Source: an uncultured Coriobacteriaceae bacterium
Lineage (GTDB): Bacteria; Actinomycetota; Coriobacteriia; Coriobacteriales; Atopobiaceae
DNA length: 64,000 bases
Direction: 5' to 3'
NCBI GenBank assembly: GCA_902773995.1
Contig: CACYGL010000001.1
Coordinates: 140,499 to 204,498 of the forward strand
Shown here piece by piece: positions 9,107 through 18,241 of this stretch. The notes beneath the pieces were generated by a model, which saw nothing but the letters and a program-made list of their open reading frames with translations, did not search any database and was not told the origin of the DNA. Positions within the stretch are counted from its first letter, which is position 1, and each line of letters opens with the position of its first letter. The position numbers were made by a program, and so were the translations under genes.

Positions 9107-9789
9107 ACGTCCTCCCTTTCTGCGACACCCCAGATATCCCTGAGGTCGTACGGGTTCTTCCTGGTCGAGCGCTCGATGACCTCCTCAGGCGTGAGGTTAA
9201 ACCCGCCCAGGTAGAAGCTCTTCCCGTTACAGGTGTAATACGCCGAGCACACGTTTGCCAGATGCACGTTCCAGAAATGGTCATACCCCACTTCGTACAT
9301 GGCGGCAATGAGAATGCGAGAGAATCCACCATGGGTGACGAGCGCGGTCCTGCCGGTAAGTGGCCGAAGCTCGTCCAAGAGGTGGTTGGCGCGAGCCGTT
9401 GCGTGCTCGAAGGACTCTGCCCCGGGCGCAGGGAGCGAGTGTCCCTTCTCGTCGAGTGGCCAGGGGAACTGCGTCCTGCCGGAGTTGCTCGACTCGAACC
9501 GCGTTCCCTCGAGCTCGCCAAAGTCAAGCTCCACAAGGTCGTCGTCCACGCGCACCGGTATCCCCAGCCGCTCTCCCGCCTCCTCGGCAAGGTTGCGGCA
9601 GCGCGAGAGCGGGGAGCACCAGATGCGCTCGGGCGCAAAGGCAACGAGGGCGTCCACGCCATGCTCGCGCTGCTGTTCGCCGCGAGGAGTGAGGGGGACG
9701 TCTCTCCTCCCCGAGAAGAAATGTTCGGTGTTCGCAGGCGTCTCGGGGTGTCTCATCACGAGAATCCGCTGCCTCATGCCAAAGTCCAC
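9103..9789 (-). CDS. Histidine phosphatase family protein (phosphoglycerate-mutase fold)
   Basis: 228 residues from the GTG at 9789, one base after the rluB stop and nine bases after a clear GGGAGG ribosome site; an ATG at 9777 is an alternative. The signature reads LVMRHPETPANT, with proline where most members have RHGET; the phospho-accepting histidine is kept. Other conserved blocks are PLTPRGEQQ, WCSPLSRCRNLAE, ELDFGELEGT and LVTHGGFSRIL. Substrates in this family range from sugar phosphates to cobalamin precursors, so no specific reaction is assigned. Confidence 0.85.
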   Translation of the reverse strand: MDFGMRQRILVMRHPETPANTEHFFSGRRDVPLTPRGEQQREHGVDALVAFAPERIWCSPLSRCRNLAEEAGERLGIPVRVDDDLVELDFGELEGTRFESSNSGRTQFPWPLDEKGHSLPAPGAESFEHATARANHLLDELRPLTGRTALVTHGGFSRILIAAMYEVGYDHFWNVHLANVCSAYYTCNGKSFYLGGFNLTPEEVIERSTRKNPYDLRDIWGVAEREDV

Positions 9790-9790
9790 G

Positions 9791-10627
9791 CTAGTCGTCC
9801 TCCCTCTGATCGCCAGCATCGCCGGCGGACAACGCCTCTATCGCGGCCACCTCGGAAGAGGTGAGCTCGCGCCAAGACCCCTCTTCGACCCCCGTGAGCG
9901 AGAGCGGGCCAAACGAATCGCGGTGCAGTCGCAAGACCTTGTGCCCCACTGCCTGCATCATCTTCTTGACCTGGTGCTTTCTTCCCTCGTGGATGGTAAG
10001 TCCAACCACGGCGTTGGGCTCTCCCCCGCCTGTGCGCCCCGCACCGCGCGGAGCCACAACAGAGAAGAGCGGATCGGCCTTTCGGAGGAGCTCCGCGCCA
10101 GCGGGAGACGCCGGTCCATCCTCGAGCAGGACCCCATGCCTCAGACGATCGAGGTCATGCGCCGAGGGCGTGCCCGAGACCAGGGCAACGTAGTGCTTCT
10201 CGACGTGACGCGAGGGGTGGAGAAGGTCCTGACCCACGTTACCGTTGGTGGTAAAGAGCAGCAGGCCCGTGGTATCCATGTCAAGACGCCCCACGGGAAA
10301 GAGCCCGGGGAAGCGATCTGTGGGCACGAGCTCTGCCACGGTGTGTCTTCCCTGGGGGTCGCTCATCGTGGTGACGTAGCCCGAGGGCTTGTAGAGCATG
10401 AGGTAGCAGGGACGCTCGAGGATGTGACACTCGATGCCGTCGACGCTCACCACGTCGCTCGCGGGGTCGACCTTGCTGCCAAGCTCGGTCACGACCTCCC
10501 CATTCACGCGAACGCGGCCGGCTGTCATGAGCCGCTCGGCACCGCGCCTGCTCGCCACGCCCGCACGGGCCAGGAAGCGCTGCAGCCGCATGGGGTAGAG
10601 CCCGTCCTCGCGCACGGGATCACTCAT
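9791..10627 (-). CDS. rluB: 23S rRNA pseudouridine synthase, RluB/RsuA family
   Basis: Isomerises uridine in rRNA. About 278 residues. The N-terminal S4 domain is MRLQRFLARAGVASRRGAERLM, and the catalytic aspartate lies in PVGRLDMDTTGLLLFT. The C-terminal part has GRKHQVKKMMQAVGHKVLRLHRDSFG. Upstream in-frame sequence is inside scpB. I place the start at the ATG at 10627, which overlaps the scpB stop; ATG 10636 and the ATG at 10591 (start of the S4 domain) are alternatives. The product specificity (RluB or another member) is inferred from the scpAB context. Confidence 0.88.
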   Translation of the reverse strand: MSDPVREDGLYPMRLQRFLARAGVASRRGAERLMTAGRVRVNGEVVTELGSKVDPASDVVSVDGIECHILERPCYLMLYKPSGYVTTMSDPQGRHTVAELVPTDRFPGLFPVGRLDMDTTGLLLFTTNGNVGQDLLHPSRHVEKHYVALVSGTPSAHDLDRLRHGVLLEDGPASPAGAELLRKADPLFSVVAPRGAGRTGGGEPNAVVGLTIHEGRKHQVKKMMQAVGHKVLRLHRDSFGPLSLTGVEEGSWRELTSSEVAAIEALSAGDAGDQREDD

Positions 10628-11324
10628 CGTTTTCATCACCAGCCGCGTCGGCGTCGACGCCGTCTGGCTCCTCCGAGCCATCCCCCAGGAGGTCCCGCTC
10701 GTCATCGATGTCGTCAGAGGTTTCCTCGAGCGTGGACTGGAGAGAACGGCCCGAGAGCCGCTCGCGGATGAACTGCTTGGACTGCTCGTCCGGCGCGAAG
10801 TCCTCGAGGGGCGGAAGGTCGCGAATGCTCCTCAGGCCAAAGCGTTCGAGGAAGGCGCGCGTAGTGCCAAAGAGTACCGCCTGCCCATGCTCGGCGTCGT
10901 GACCCACCTCGCGCACCAGGCCCTTCTCGCGCAGAGACGCAATGACGCCATCGGAGTTCACGCCGCGGATCGCGCGCACGCCCTCACGCGAGACGGGCTG
11001 GTGGTAGGCAATCACAGCAAGCGTCTCCAGCGCCGCCTGCGAGAGGCGCCGCTGGTCCCACGAGAGCACGTACTCGGCGACCTGGTCGTGGAAGGCAGGG
11101 TGCGTGAAGAGGCGCCACCCTCCAGCGACCTCGCGCAGCTGGAAGCCACGGTTTGCGTCTGCATACTCGGCCGAGAGTTCCGCAAGCGCCGAGGCGACGT
11201 CACCCGGCGCGGCGCCCGTGGCCTTTGCCAGATCCGTCGCGGATACGGAGTCGTCGGACACAAGGAGGAGCGCCTCCAGGAGCCCCTTGAGCGAGTCGTT
11301 CTCAAGCCTCTCCAGATCTGCCAT
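10620..11324 (-). CDS. scpB: Segregation and condensation protein B
   Basis: Winged-helix dimer that joins ScpA and SMC in the condensin complex. 234 residues. The two winged-helix domains are recognisable through LLEALLLVSDDSVS, RLSQAALETLAVIAYHQPVSREGVRAIRGVNSDGV and LREKGLVREVG. The tail of about 50 residues is very acidic (DDIDDERDLLGDGSEEPDG) and probably disordered. The ATG at 11324 overlaps the scpA stop as TGATG and follows GGGGGAGG. Confidence 0.94.
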   Translation of the reverse strand: MADLERLENDSLKGLLEALLLVSDDSVSATDLAKATGAAPGDVASALAELSAEYADANRGFQLREVAGGWRLFTHPAFHDQVAEYVLSWDQRRLSQAALETLAVIAYHQPVSREGVRAIRGVNSDGVIASLREKGLVREVGHDAEHGQAVLFGTTRAFLERFGLRSIRDLPPLEDFAPDEQSKQFIRERLSGRSLQSTLEETSDDIDDERDLLGDGSEEPDGVDADAAGDENDE

Positions 11325-12244
11325 CACGCATCCTCCCCCGTACTGTCTTGTGCCGTGACCGCGCCGTCATCTGAGTCAAGGACGTCTCCAAAGCCCAGCT
11401 CAGCCAGGTCCTTTTCGTCCACGCCCTGCTCGTCAAGCTCGTAGAGAACCGAGTCGTCCATCTCGTAGGGCGTAGCCCCCTCCACGTGGTCGAGCTCGAT
11501 CTCGCCAAAGTTGCGCTCCTGGTGCATGCGCAGCTTGTCCCTGTGGTAGAGGTCGAGCACGGCCAGGAAGTTTGCCACCACGACCTCAGGCTCGCTGGAG
11601 CCGTCCAGGAGCTCCGAGAACGTGAGATGCCCGCGCGAGCGTGCCAGGCGGTCGACCGAGGCAACCGTGAGCGCAATAGGAAGGCGCTTGGGCGCGATGT
11701 GCTCGGACTCGAGGAGGAAGGTCTCTCGGTGGGCATCGATGTCCGCGCAGATGACGGCAAGGCTGCGCAGCGTGATGCCCTCGAGGTAGTCGGGCATGAG
11801 GCCCAGGAACTCCGGGTCAGGCCCCACGGTGCGCGGCACCATGCGCGCCTCGGCCTCCATGCGGCTGCCAAGCGCAGCTCCCGCGTTTCTGAACTGCTTG
11901 TACGTAATGAGGCGGGCAATGAGCACCTCGCGCGCCTCGTCGGGCGAGAGGCCCGCGAGGTCGTCCTCCTCGTCGAGGTCGTCATCTGGCGCGTGTGGCG
12001 TACGCACAACGCCGCCCTCGGGGACAAGCGCCGCGGCCTTCATGTCCAGAAGCGTTGAGGCGACAAGGACAAAGTCGCTCGCCACGTCCAGATCGAGGTC
12101 GCTCATGCGCTCGACCTCAGCCAGGTACTGATCGGCCACCTCGGCAACCGAGATGGAGCCGATGGCCACCTTCTGCCTGCTCACAAGTTGCAGCAGCAGG
12201 TCGAAGGGACCGGTGTACGCGTCTGTCTTCACACGCCATGACAT
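11324..12244 (-). CDS. scpA: Segregation and condensation protein A
   Basis: Kleisin that bridges the SMC heads. 306 residues, with the N-terminal kleisin motif YTGPFDLLLQLVSRQKVAIGSISVAEVADQYL and the winged-helix C-terminal region VVANFLAVLDLYHRDKLRMHQERNFGEIEL. A long charged linker (DDDLDEEDDLAGL) and an acidic tail follow the family pattern. It starts seven bases before the site-2 protease stop and is translationally coupled to scpB. SMC itself is not in the window. Confidence 0.94.
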   Translation of the reverse strand: MSWRVKTDAYTGPFDLLLQLVSRQKVAIGSISVAEVADQYLAEVERMSDLDLDVASDFVLVASTLLDMKAAALVPEGGVVRTPHAPDDDLDEEDDLAGLSPDEAREVLIARLITYKQFRNAGAALGSRMEAEARMVPRTVGPDPEFLGLMPDYLEGITLRSLAVICADIDAHRETFLLESEHIAPKRLPIALTVASVDRLARSRGHLTFSELLDGSSEPEVVVANFLAVLDLYHRDKLRMHQERNFGEIELDHVEGATPYEMDDSVLYELDEQGVDEKDLAELGFGDVLDSDDGAVTAQDSTGEDA

Positions 12245-12250
12245 GCGCCG

Positions 12251-12958
12251 CTATGCCCCCATGAGAAGGTCGAAGAGCGACCCGGCCGTGGAATCGAGAA
12301 TCCACCCAAGGGGGTCTACCCCAAACGCATAGGGGATAAGGTAGAGCACCACGATGAGGATGGGCATGGAATAGCGCTGCACCTGGTAGTACGCCCGCCG
12401 CGAGCGCTCGCTCCTAAAGAGGGGCGAGATGACCTTAGATCCGTCAAGCGGAGGGAGCGGGATGAGGTTGAAGCACATGAGCATGAGGTTCACGTAGACG
12501 TAGGTCGAGAGAACCATGAGCACCCAGTAGGCCACCTCATACCATGGGTCCACCGCGAGCGAACCAGCCTCGAGGCCCGAGGTGAAGCCCCAGTAGGCAA
12601 GGCGCCATACGGCGGCACCGGCAAGCGCCTGCAGCAGGTTGCAGACGGGCCCCGCAAGAGCGACCAGCGCCTCGTCCCGGTTTCTCGTCTTGGGGTCAAA
12701 GTACATTGGGTTGTAGGGCACGGGCTTTGCGTAGGCAAAGATAGGCCCGCCAAACGCCCCCATGATGAGCGGCAGGATAACGGATCCAAAGGGGTCGATG
12801 TGCGCGGCTGGGTTGAGCGTGAGGCGTCCGGCGCGCTTGGCCGTGGGGTCCCCAAGGCGGTTGGCCATCCAGCCATGGGCCACCTCGTGCGGAATGGCGG
12901 AGAGCATGACGAGCCCAACCGAGATGAGGATCGTGATGATGCGAGAGGTCGAGAACAC
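12251..12958 (-). CDS. Site-2 protease family (M50) membrane metalloprotease
   Basis: 235 residues with about six membrane segments. The zinc-binding HEVAHG motif (HExxH) lies in the first helix near residue 25 and the second metal motif in NLIPLPPLDGSKV. There is no PDZ domain, as in the short YwhC/FtsH-type S2P group that usually stands beside scpA. Starts at GTG 12958 after an AGGGG site. Natural substrate unknown. Confidence 0.88.
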   Translation of the reverse strand: MFSTSRIITILISVGLVMLSAIPHEVAHGWMANRLGDPTAKRAGRLTLNPAAHIDPFGSVILPLIMGAFGGPIFAYAKPVPYNPMYFDPKTRNRDEALVALAGPVCNLLQALAGAAVWRLAYWGFTSGLEAGSLAVDPWYEVAYWVLMVLSTYVYVNLMLMCFNLIPLPPLDGSKVISPLFRSERSRRAYYQVQRYSMPILIVVLYLIPYAFGVDPLGWILDSTAGSLFDLLMGA

Positions 12959-12976
12959 GTCACGCCCCTTTCTGGG

Positions 12977-13275
12977 CTAGATGCGAGCGGCGGCCCTTGC
13001 GAGGAGCCAGTCTATGACAAAGAGCGCAACCGCGACAAGGGCGAAGTCTCCCCTAAAGGCCCCGCCCATGGGCGTGCGAAAGACGAGAAGCCCCGAGACG
13101 GACTGGGGCACCAAATTCGACACGAAGCATTTACGTCGAGAAGCACCGTGTGAAGCGTACCCAGGTCGAGCGAGTCGACAACCACCAGCACGCAGAGCAC
13201 CACGGCAAGCACACGCGCGACAAGCGCAGCCACGTCGAGAGCGGCACGGGCGCCGGAGTGCGTGAGGCTATGCAT
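12977..13275 (-). pseudogene. Small two-helix membrane protein interrupted by a frameshift
   Basis: Starting at the ATG at 13275, which overlaps the ABC-F stop by eight bases, the first frame encodes a hydrophobic helix (ALVARVLAVVLCVLVVV) and then LLDVNA before turning into unlikely Cys/Ser/Arg-rich sequence. A one-base shift near 13125-13130 opens a second frame, LVPQSVSGLLVFRTPMGG then FALVAVALFVIDWLLARAAA, ending at TAG 12977-12979, 18 bases before the site-2 protease start. Restoring one base would give a protein of about 99 residues with two helices. It may be a real pseudogene or a sequencing error. The family is not recognised with certainty. Confidence 0.55.
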
Positions 13276-15271
13276 CCGCCTCGCCTGCCTCCATGGCCTC
13301 GGAGAGCTCGAGCCATTCCTGTTCGAGAGCGGGAATCTTCTTCGAGAGTGCGTTGTACTCGCTCATGCACTTGTTGAAGCGGTCAGTGTCGTTGTAGAGC
13401 TCCTCGTCGGCCATGAGCGTCACGAGCTCGTTGTAGCGGTCGTGCGCGGGGCCAAGGGCCGCCTCGACCTCCTGCAGGCGCTTCTTGGTCTTACGGAGCG
13501 CCTTGCTCCTGCGGTTGCGCTCCTCGGCCTCGGCGCGGCGCTGCTCCTTGGTCTTGACGTTGCGGCCCGAGGTCTGGTCGGGAGCCTCGCTCGCTACCGG
13601 TGCGGCCTTTGCCTGCGCCGCCTTGCTCGTGGGCACATCCTGCCCAGCGGCCGCGGCCTCGAGCTCCGCGCGCTTGAACTGGTAGTACTCGTAGTCGCCG
13701 TCGTAGAGCGTCACCTTGTGGTCGCGCACGTCGACCACCTTGTTGGCCACGGCGCGTACGAGGTGCTCGTCGTGGGAAATGAGCACGATGGTACCGGGGA
13801 AGTGAACGAGGGCCTGCTCAAGCACGTCGACCGAGTCGATGTCGAGGTGGTTGGTGGGCTCGTCCAGGCAGAGCAGCGGGTCTGGCGCCACGAGCATCTT
13901 GGCAAGGGCGAGACGCGCCTTCTCGCCACCGGAAAGCACCGAGACGCGCTTGTCCACGTCATCGCCATGGAAGAGGAAGGCACCCAGGAGGCGGCGCTCC
14001 TCGGATGTGGTCCAGCCGGGAGCCACGGCATCCATCTCCTGGAGCACGGTGTTTGCAGGGTCAAGCTGCTCGAGCTGGTGCTGCGCGTAGTAGGCACAGG
14101 TCACGTTCTGGCCAAGCTCGACCGATCCAGCATCAGGAGTGAGGTGCCCGTTGATGAGCTTCATGAGCGTTGACTTACCGGCGCCGTTGGGACCAACGAG
14201 CGCCACGTGGTCACCACGATAGAGCGTGAGGTCAACGTGGTCGTAGACGTGGTTCTCGCCAAAGGACTTTGCGGCGTCCTCCACCTTCACGACGGTGTCG
14301 CCGGTACGAGGCGGATCGGGGAACGAGAAGTGCACCTTCTTGGAGCCCTCGGGGAGAATGACCAGCTCGCTCTTGATCTGCTCGATGCGGCGCATGCGCT
14401 CCTGCGCCTGCGCGGCCTTGGTGGGCTTGTAGCGGAACTTGTCGACAAAGACCTGCATGTGGGCGATCTCTCGCTCCTGGGCGGCGCGCTTGGCGCGCAT
14501 CTGCTCCAGGTTGTCCTCGCGCTGCCGCAGGTAGTCGGAGTAGTTGCCCGTGTAGGTGGTCAGGCGGCGGTTCTCGACGGCCGCCACGTGACTCACGCAG
14601 GCGTCCATGAAGGAGCGGTCGTGGGAGACGAGAAGCACTGCGCCGTCGTAGGCCGCGAGGAAGTGCTCGAGCCACTGGACGCTCTCGAGGTCGAGGTGGT
14701 TGGTGGGCTCGTCGAGCAGGAGCAGGTCGGGGTGACGCAGCAGCAGCTTCGAGAGCGCAATGCGCATCTGCCAGCCGCCGGAGAAGTCCGCCGCGGGTTT
14801 GTCGAAGTCCTCGATGGGAAAGCCCAGGCCTCCCAGAATCTGACGGGCGCGGGCATCAAGCTCATAGCCGCCCAAGCGCTCAAAGCGGTCCTGCGCGTGC
14901 CCGTAGTCCTCGAGCAGGCGGTCGAGCTCGGGACCGGGCTTGGTGGTCGAGATCTTTGCCTCGAGCTCGGCCACTCGGCGCTCCCAGCCTTTCACCTCGT
15001 GGGCCGAGTCCACAACCTCCTGGAGGGCAGTCTTCTCGCCATCGATCTTGGTCTCCTGCTCAAGGTAGCCGACGGTGGTCTCCTTTGCAAAGGAGACGGT
15101 GCCCTCGTCAGGTGACTCCTGACCCATGATGATCTTGAGGAGCGTTGTCTTGCCGGCACCGTTGGGGCCAACCAAAGCCCAGCGCTCACCTGCGTTGAGC
15201 TGCAGCGTTGCCTGTGTGTAGAGGACTCTTCCGCCAAACGACTTGGTGATCTTGTCTGCGAGTGCTATCAC
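13268..15271 (-). CDS. ABC-F family ATP-binding protein (Uup-like, with C-terminal coiled coil)
   Basis: Soluble tandem ABC ATPase without membrane domains; family members act on the ribosome E site or confer antibiotic protection. 667 residues from the GTG at 15271 (AGGGG site). Domain 1 has [18 protein letters not shown] and [12 protein letters not shown]; domain 2 has [18 protein letters not shown] and [12 protein letters not shown]. Between them lies the family linker, rich in Arg/Glu ([18 protein letters not shown]). The last 110 residues are a charged linker plus coiled coil ([12 protein letters not shown]), as in Uup. An antibiotic-resistance role cannot be inferred from sequence alone. 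Confidence 0.92.
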   Translation of the reverse strand: MIALADKITKSFGGRVLYTQATLQLNAGERWALVGPNGAGKTTLLKIIMGQESPDEGTVSFAKETTVGYLEQETKIDGEKTALQEVVDSAHEVKGWERRVAELEAKISTTKPGPELDRLLEDYGHAQDRFERLGGYELDARARQILGGLGFPIEDFDKPAADFSGGWQMRIALSKLLLRHPDLLLLDEPTNHLDLESVQWLEHFLAAYDGAVLLVSHDRSFMDACVSHVAAVENRRLTTYTGNYSDYLRQREDNLEQMRAKRAAQEREIAHMQVFVDKFRYKPTKAAQAQERMRRIEQIKSELVILPEGSKKVHFSFPDPPRTGDTVVKVEDAAKSFGENHVYDHVDLTLYRGDHVALVGPNGAGKSTLMKLINGHLTPDAGSVELGQNVTCAYYAQHQLEQLDPANTVLQEMDAVAPGWTTSEERRLLGAFLFHGDDVDKRVSVLSGGEKARLALAKMLVAPDPLLCLDEPTNHLDIDSVDVLEQALVHFPGTIVLISHDEHLVRAVANKVVDVRDHKVTLYDGDYEYYQFKRAELEAAAAGQDVPTSKAAQAKAAPVASEAPDQTSGRNVKTKEQRRAEAEERNRRSKALRKTKKRLQEVEAALGPAHDRYNELVTLMADEELYNDTDRFNKCMSEYNALSKKIPALEQEWLELSEAMEAGEADA

Positions 15272-15344
15272 GTGAACCCCTCGGGATGCCAAATTTGCCA
15301 AGGGGTGAGTATACGGTACGCTCATGCAGAAGAGGTGTGCCTGC

Positions 15345-15373
15345 GGGATTCGTTTGCCGGGCAACGGAATCCC
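15345..15373. repeat. Imperfect palindrome, first of two tandem hairpins
   Basis: Outer arms GGGATTC / GAATCCC (7 bp) enclose a 2x2 mismatch and inner arms TTGCC / GGCAA around a single G. It lies upstream of the ABC-F start and downstream of the VOC gene, and shares its GGGATT core with the adjacent hairpin. The role is not established; a terminator, a REP-like repeat or an RNA processing site are possible. Confidence 0.6.
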
Positions 15374-15374
15374 A

Positions 15375-15406
15375 CTACCTGGTAATGAAATCCCATTACC
15401 AGGTAG
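15375..15406. terminator. Perfect 13-bp palindrome after the VOC gene
   Basis: Arms CTACCTGGTAATG and CATTACCAGGTAG pair perfectly around a 6-base loop. It begins 13 bases after the VOC gene stop on the minus strand, the right place for a transcription end. No T-tract follows in either direction, so it is either a non-canonical terminator or an mRNA-stabilising hairpin. Confidence 0.5.
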
Positions 15407-15418
15407 ATCAATCCCGCG

Positions 15419-15793
15419 CTAGTCGTCTACCGTGATGTGGATGGAGAAGCCTGCAATCTCATCCTTGAAGTAGATGAGGTGGGTGGAACCGTCTGGGAAC
15501 TTGGCGCGGGACTCCTCGTTGAACTCGAAGCCGCGATCCTCGAACCACTTCTGCGCGGCGTCGATGTCATCCACGTGGAAGCCAATGTGGCCTTTCTCGC
15601 CACGCCCGGCGCCCTTCATGATTTCGATGTAGGTGTCAACAAAATAGGAAGGCGCAAGCTCCGTTGTGCCAAGGCCCAGAAGGGCCGCCAGTTGCTTGGT
15701 GATCTTCTCGGCCTTCTCCGGCGTGCCGCCATTAATGCCCACGTGCGCAAGGCGCAGGCCAAGGACCTTCTTGGGATCTTCGCTGGTATTCAT
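15419..15793 (-). CDS. VOC (glyoxalase/dioxygenase-fold) family protein
   Basis: 124 residues forming one vicinal-oxygen-chelate unit. Seen: LRLAHVGINGG at the first strand, YFVDTYIEIM, GHIGFHVDDIDAAQKWFEDRGFEF and the final strands THLIYFKDEIAGFSIHI. Possible metal ligands are His in LAHVGI and GHIGF and Glu in YIEIM. The start is supported by GGGAGGG eight bases before the ATG. It lies alone between a tRNA terminator and a hairpin and is probably monocistronic. The substrate is unknown. Confidence 0.75.
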   Translation of the reverse strand: MNTSEDPKKVLGLRLAHVGINGGTPEKAEKITKQLAALLGLGTTELAPSYFVDTYIEIMKGAGRGEKGHIGFHVDDIDAAQKWFEDRGFEFNEESRAKFPDGSTHLIYFKDEIAGFSIHITVDD

Positions 15794-15948
15794 GGAGCAG
15801 TCCCTCCCCTGTTAGATGCGAATAATGCTGCATGGCACGCTATGGACCGCACGCCACGACCCCAAGTATATGGGACTTTTGGCATATCTCGCGCGCTGAG
15901 AAATACTGAAGCACATCACCACCAAGGGATAAGGTCGCAGAAAGACAC

Positions 15949-15979
15949 AAAAAAGACGGCACCCAAGTGGATGCCGTCT
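15949..15979 (-). terminator. Intrinsic terminator of tRNA-Val
   Basis: On the minus strand an 8-bp stem (AGACGGCA / TGCCGTCT) with a 10-base loop is followed by a run of six T (the A-run at 15949-15954 on the plus strand). It begins 12 bases after the tRNA-Val CCA end. Confidence 0.88.
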
Positions 15980-15990
15980 CTCAAATTCTA

Positions 15991-16065
15991 TGGTGGGCGA
16001 TGCTGGATTCGAACCAGCGACCCCATCCGTGTGAAGGATGTGCTCTACCCCTGAGCCAATCGCCC
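15991..16065 (-). tRNA. tRNA-Val (anticodon CAC)
   Basis: Complete cloverleaf on the minus strand: acceptor GGGCGAT / ATCGCCC, D arm GCTCAGGGGTAGAGC, anticodon stem CATCC / GGATG with loop TTCACAC (anticodon CAC), T arm GCTGG-TTCGAAT-CCAGC, discriminator A and encoded CCA at 15991-15993. It reads the GUG codon, very common in this high-GC genome. Confidence 0.93.
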
Positions 16066-16077
16066 GTGCGGCTTGCT

Positions 16078-16105
16078 ATATTACCAAAACAATCCGGTTT
16101 GGCAA
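16078..16105 (-). promoter_or_regulatory. Promoter of tRNA-Val
   Basis: Minus strand: -35 TTGCCA (16100-16105), 16-base spacer, -10 TAATAT (16078-16083), ending 12 bases before the tRNA 5' end, as expected for a stable-RNA promoter. It lies in the short gap after the OatA-like gene stop. Confidence 0.65.
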
Positions 16106-16115
16106 CCGAGAAATT

Positions 16116-18095
16116 CTACCTTCCCGTAATTGCCGCGCGAAGCATCAAGACGTAGGCGTCCGCACCCTCGGGCCGAAGATGTGTGCCATCGTCCCAGAAG
16201 TACTCGTCGTGCCCAGCGCTCGTCTCGTACCAGTCGATGACCTCGCAGTTGTCATACGCTGCCGCAACCTGCTTGAACAGGGCGTTGTTGATGTCCTGCA
16301 GCGCCAGGGGAACGCGGGCGGTCACAAGGTAGACGCGCTTGCCCGGGTCGACCGCATCAATCAGCGCCTTCACCTGGTCTTCGGTTGCTACACCATTGTC
16401 GCCCAGCGACCACACCACGATATCGCCATCATGCCCCGCGGCAACGTCCTGCGCATAGACATCTGGACCGTCATAGATCTGCCGTCCAACCACGGCATCG
16501 ATATAGCCATTGGGGAAGATCGTGTTGAACTGGTTGACGGCACCGGCGGGCACGGAGTCTCCAATGAGGATGACCTTGGCGTCAGTGGCGCCCGTCTCTG
16601 CGTCGACGTCGTAGCTCACGTTGTTGATGGACGAGAAAGCGCCGTCAAACGCGGTACCAGCAAAGTACGTCCCCGAGTCATCGTAGCTCTCGAGGCTCTC
16701 GGCCTGCTCCGTGAGCGCAGACTCCTGGCCAGCGGCCATAGCCTGCGGAGTGTTTGCCGTCTCGGCATTGAGCGGCACCAGCATGAGCACGAGCACAGAC
16801 ACAAAGCCAACGCTCTCCATCACAAGGCGAGGGAGCGGTTGAGCGAGAAGCCCACGGGTGAGCCTTGAGTGCGAGACGCCCCGCTGGAAGCGCGCATCCC
16901 GACCGCCAACAAACGTGGGAATGGGCGAGAGCGGGCGTGCTGGCTCCTTCTCCAGGAACCGATATGAGAGCTCGGAGAGCATGCCGATGAGGGCAAACTC
17001 AAGCACCCACCCCCACCAGGGTAGAGGCGTGGTGTTGCTCGCGGGGTTCAAGATGATGAACAGCGGGTAGTGCCAGAGGTAGAGCGCATAGCCACGCTTG
17101 CCGGCCTCAGCCAGTACGGGGACACCAAGGATACGTCCCACAATCGTATGGTTAGGGCGAGAGATGCAACCAACGAGAAGCGCCGTGAGGATTGCCGCAA
17201 TGAGAATGCCGCCCCGGTACACAAAGTGGCTGTACCCATTGAAGACAAACATCAAGACTACGATGCCGAGAAGGGAGACGAGCGCAATGACGTCGTACGC
17301 AAGGGCGGGAACGCCACGCTCACGTAGGGAGGGGACGAGTCGCTCGAGACGAAGGCCCCTTCCTCCCGTAGCTATGGCGAGCAGCGCCCCAACAAGAAGC
17401 TCGGCCGCGCGGGTGTCGGGCCCATAGTAGATGCGAGCGGTATCTGCCGTAGGGTCAAAGCGCACCCACATGGCTATCGATGAGGCGAGAATCAGCACAC
17501 AGACTGCCAAGCACGCGTTGCGACGGCTTGGCAGAACGCGCAAGAGCAGAAGCACGACGAGCGGCCACACGATGTAGAACTGCATCACGACGCCCAGATA
17601 CCAGAAGTGCGTGAGCGGCGAGGGAGCGCCTGCCGCAGCGAAGTACGACACCTTGCGCACAATGTAGAAGATGTTCTCGAAGAAGAGAAGAGCCGGCAGG
17701 GCATCACTTTGCACCTTGGGGAGAAGGTAGGGTGCGCGGATTGCCGAGAGGATCACGGTCACCCCGACAACTGCAAGCATCGTGGGCCACAGGCGCACCG
17801 CTCGCTTGAGGATGAGCCTGCCGTACGCGATAGAGCCCGTACGCGCAACCTCTCGCTGGACAGAGAGGGTGAAGAGGTAGCCCGTGATCACAAAGAAGAC
17901 CGTGACACCAAAGAAGCCGCCAGGAATCCAGCCCGGGTTTGCGTGATAGAGAACAATGCCGAGAATAGCAATGACGCGCAGACCGTCAAGGCCGGCAACG
18001 CGCCGGGACCCAGTCCGAGATGTGGATGGCTGCGAGCCTCTCTCGGTTACGGAGCTCGCCGAGCTGCCGCGCCTGCCTGTTGCCACACTCTCCAC
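16116..18095 (-). CDS. OatA-like membrane O-acyltransferase with C-terminal SGNH domain
   Basis: 659 residues. After a Ser/Arg-rich cytosolic start come about eleven membrane segments of the acyltransferase-3 family, with the family histidine in ILGIVLYHANPGW and the RAVRLWPTML block. After the last helix there is an extracytoplasmic SGNH hydrolase-like domain with ILIGDSVPAGA (serine motif), LGDNG (Asn block) and DGTHLRPEG (Asp/His block). This architecture matches peptidoglycan or glycan O-acetyltransferases such as OatA; the acceptor sugar is inferred only. Probable GTG start at 18095 after GGGAG. It sits alone between tRNA genes and a small membrane gene. Confidence 0.85.
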   Translation of the reverse strand: MESVATGRRGSSASSVTERGSQPSTSRTGSRRVAGLDGLRVIAILGIVLYHANPGWIPGGFFGVTVFFVITGYLFTLSVQREVARTGSIAYGRLILKRAVRLWPTMLAVVGVTVILSAIRAPYLLPKVQSDALPALLFFENIFYIVRKVSYFAAAGAPSPLTHFWYLGVVMQFYIVWPLVVLLLLRVLPSRRNACLAVCVLILASSIAMWVRFDPTADTARIYYGPDTRAAELLVGALLAIATGGRGLRLERLVPSLRERGVPALAYDVIALVSLLGIVVLMFVFNGYSHFVYRGGILIAAILTALLVGCISRPNHTIVGRILGVPVLAEAGKRGYALYLWHYPLFIILNPASNTTPLPWWGWVLEFALIGMLSELSYRFLEKEPARPLSPIPTFVGGRDARFQRGVSHSRLTRGLLAQPLPRLVMESVGFVSVLVLMLVPLNAETANTPQAMAAGQESALTEQAESLESYDDSGTYFAGTAFDGAFSSINNVSYDVDAETGATDAKVILIGDSVPAGAVNQFNTIFPNGYIDAVVGRQIYDGPDVYAQDVAAGHDGDIVVWSLGDNGVATEDQVKALIDAVDPGKRVYLVTARVPLALQDINNALFKQVAAAYDNCEVIDWYETSAGHDEYFWDDGTHLRPEGADAYVLMLRAAITGR

Positions 18096-18241
18096 GCTTG
18101 CCTACTCCCACACGGATGCCGCTATCGGATCAGAAACCAACGGCAACATTCTATGGCAAAGCGCACGGGACCCTAGGGTACTTTTAAGGTAAGGGGTCCT
18201 CTGCCGGGAGAATCGCCCGAGCGCGAGCGACCTATGCTCGG

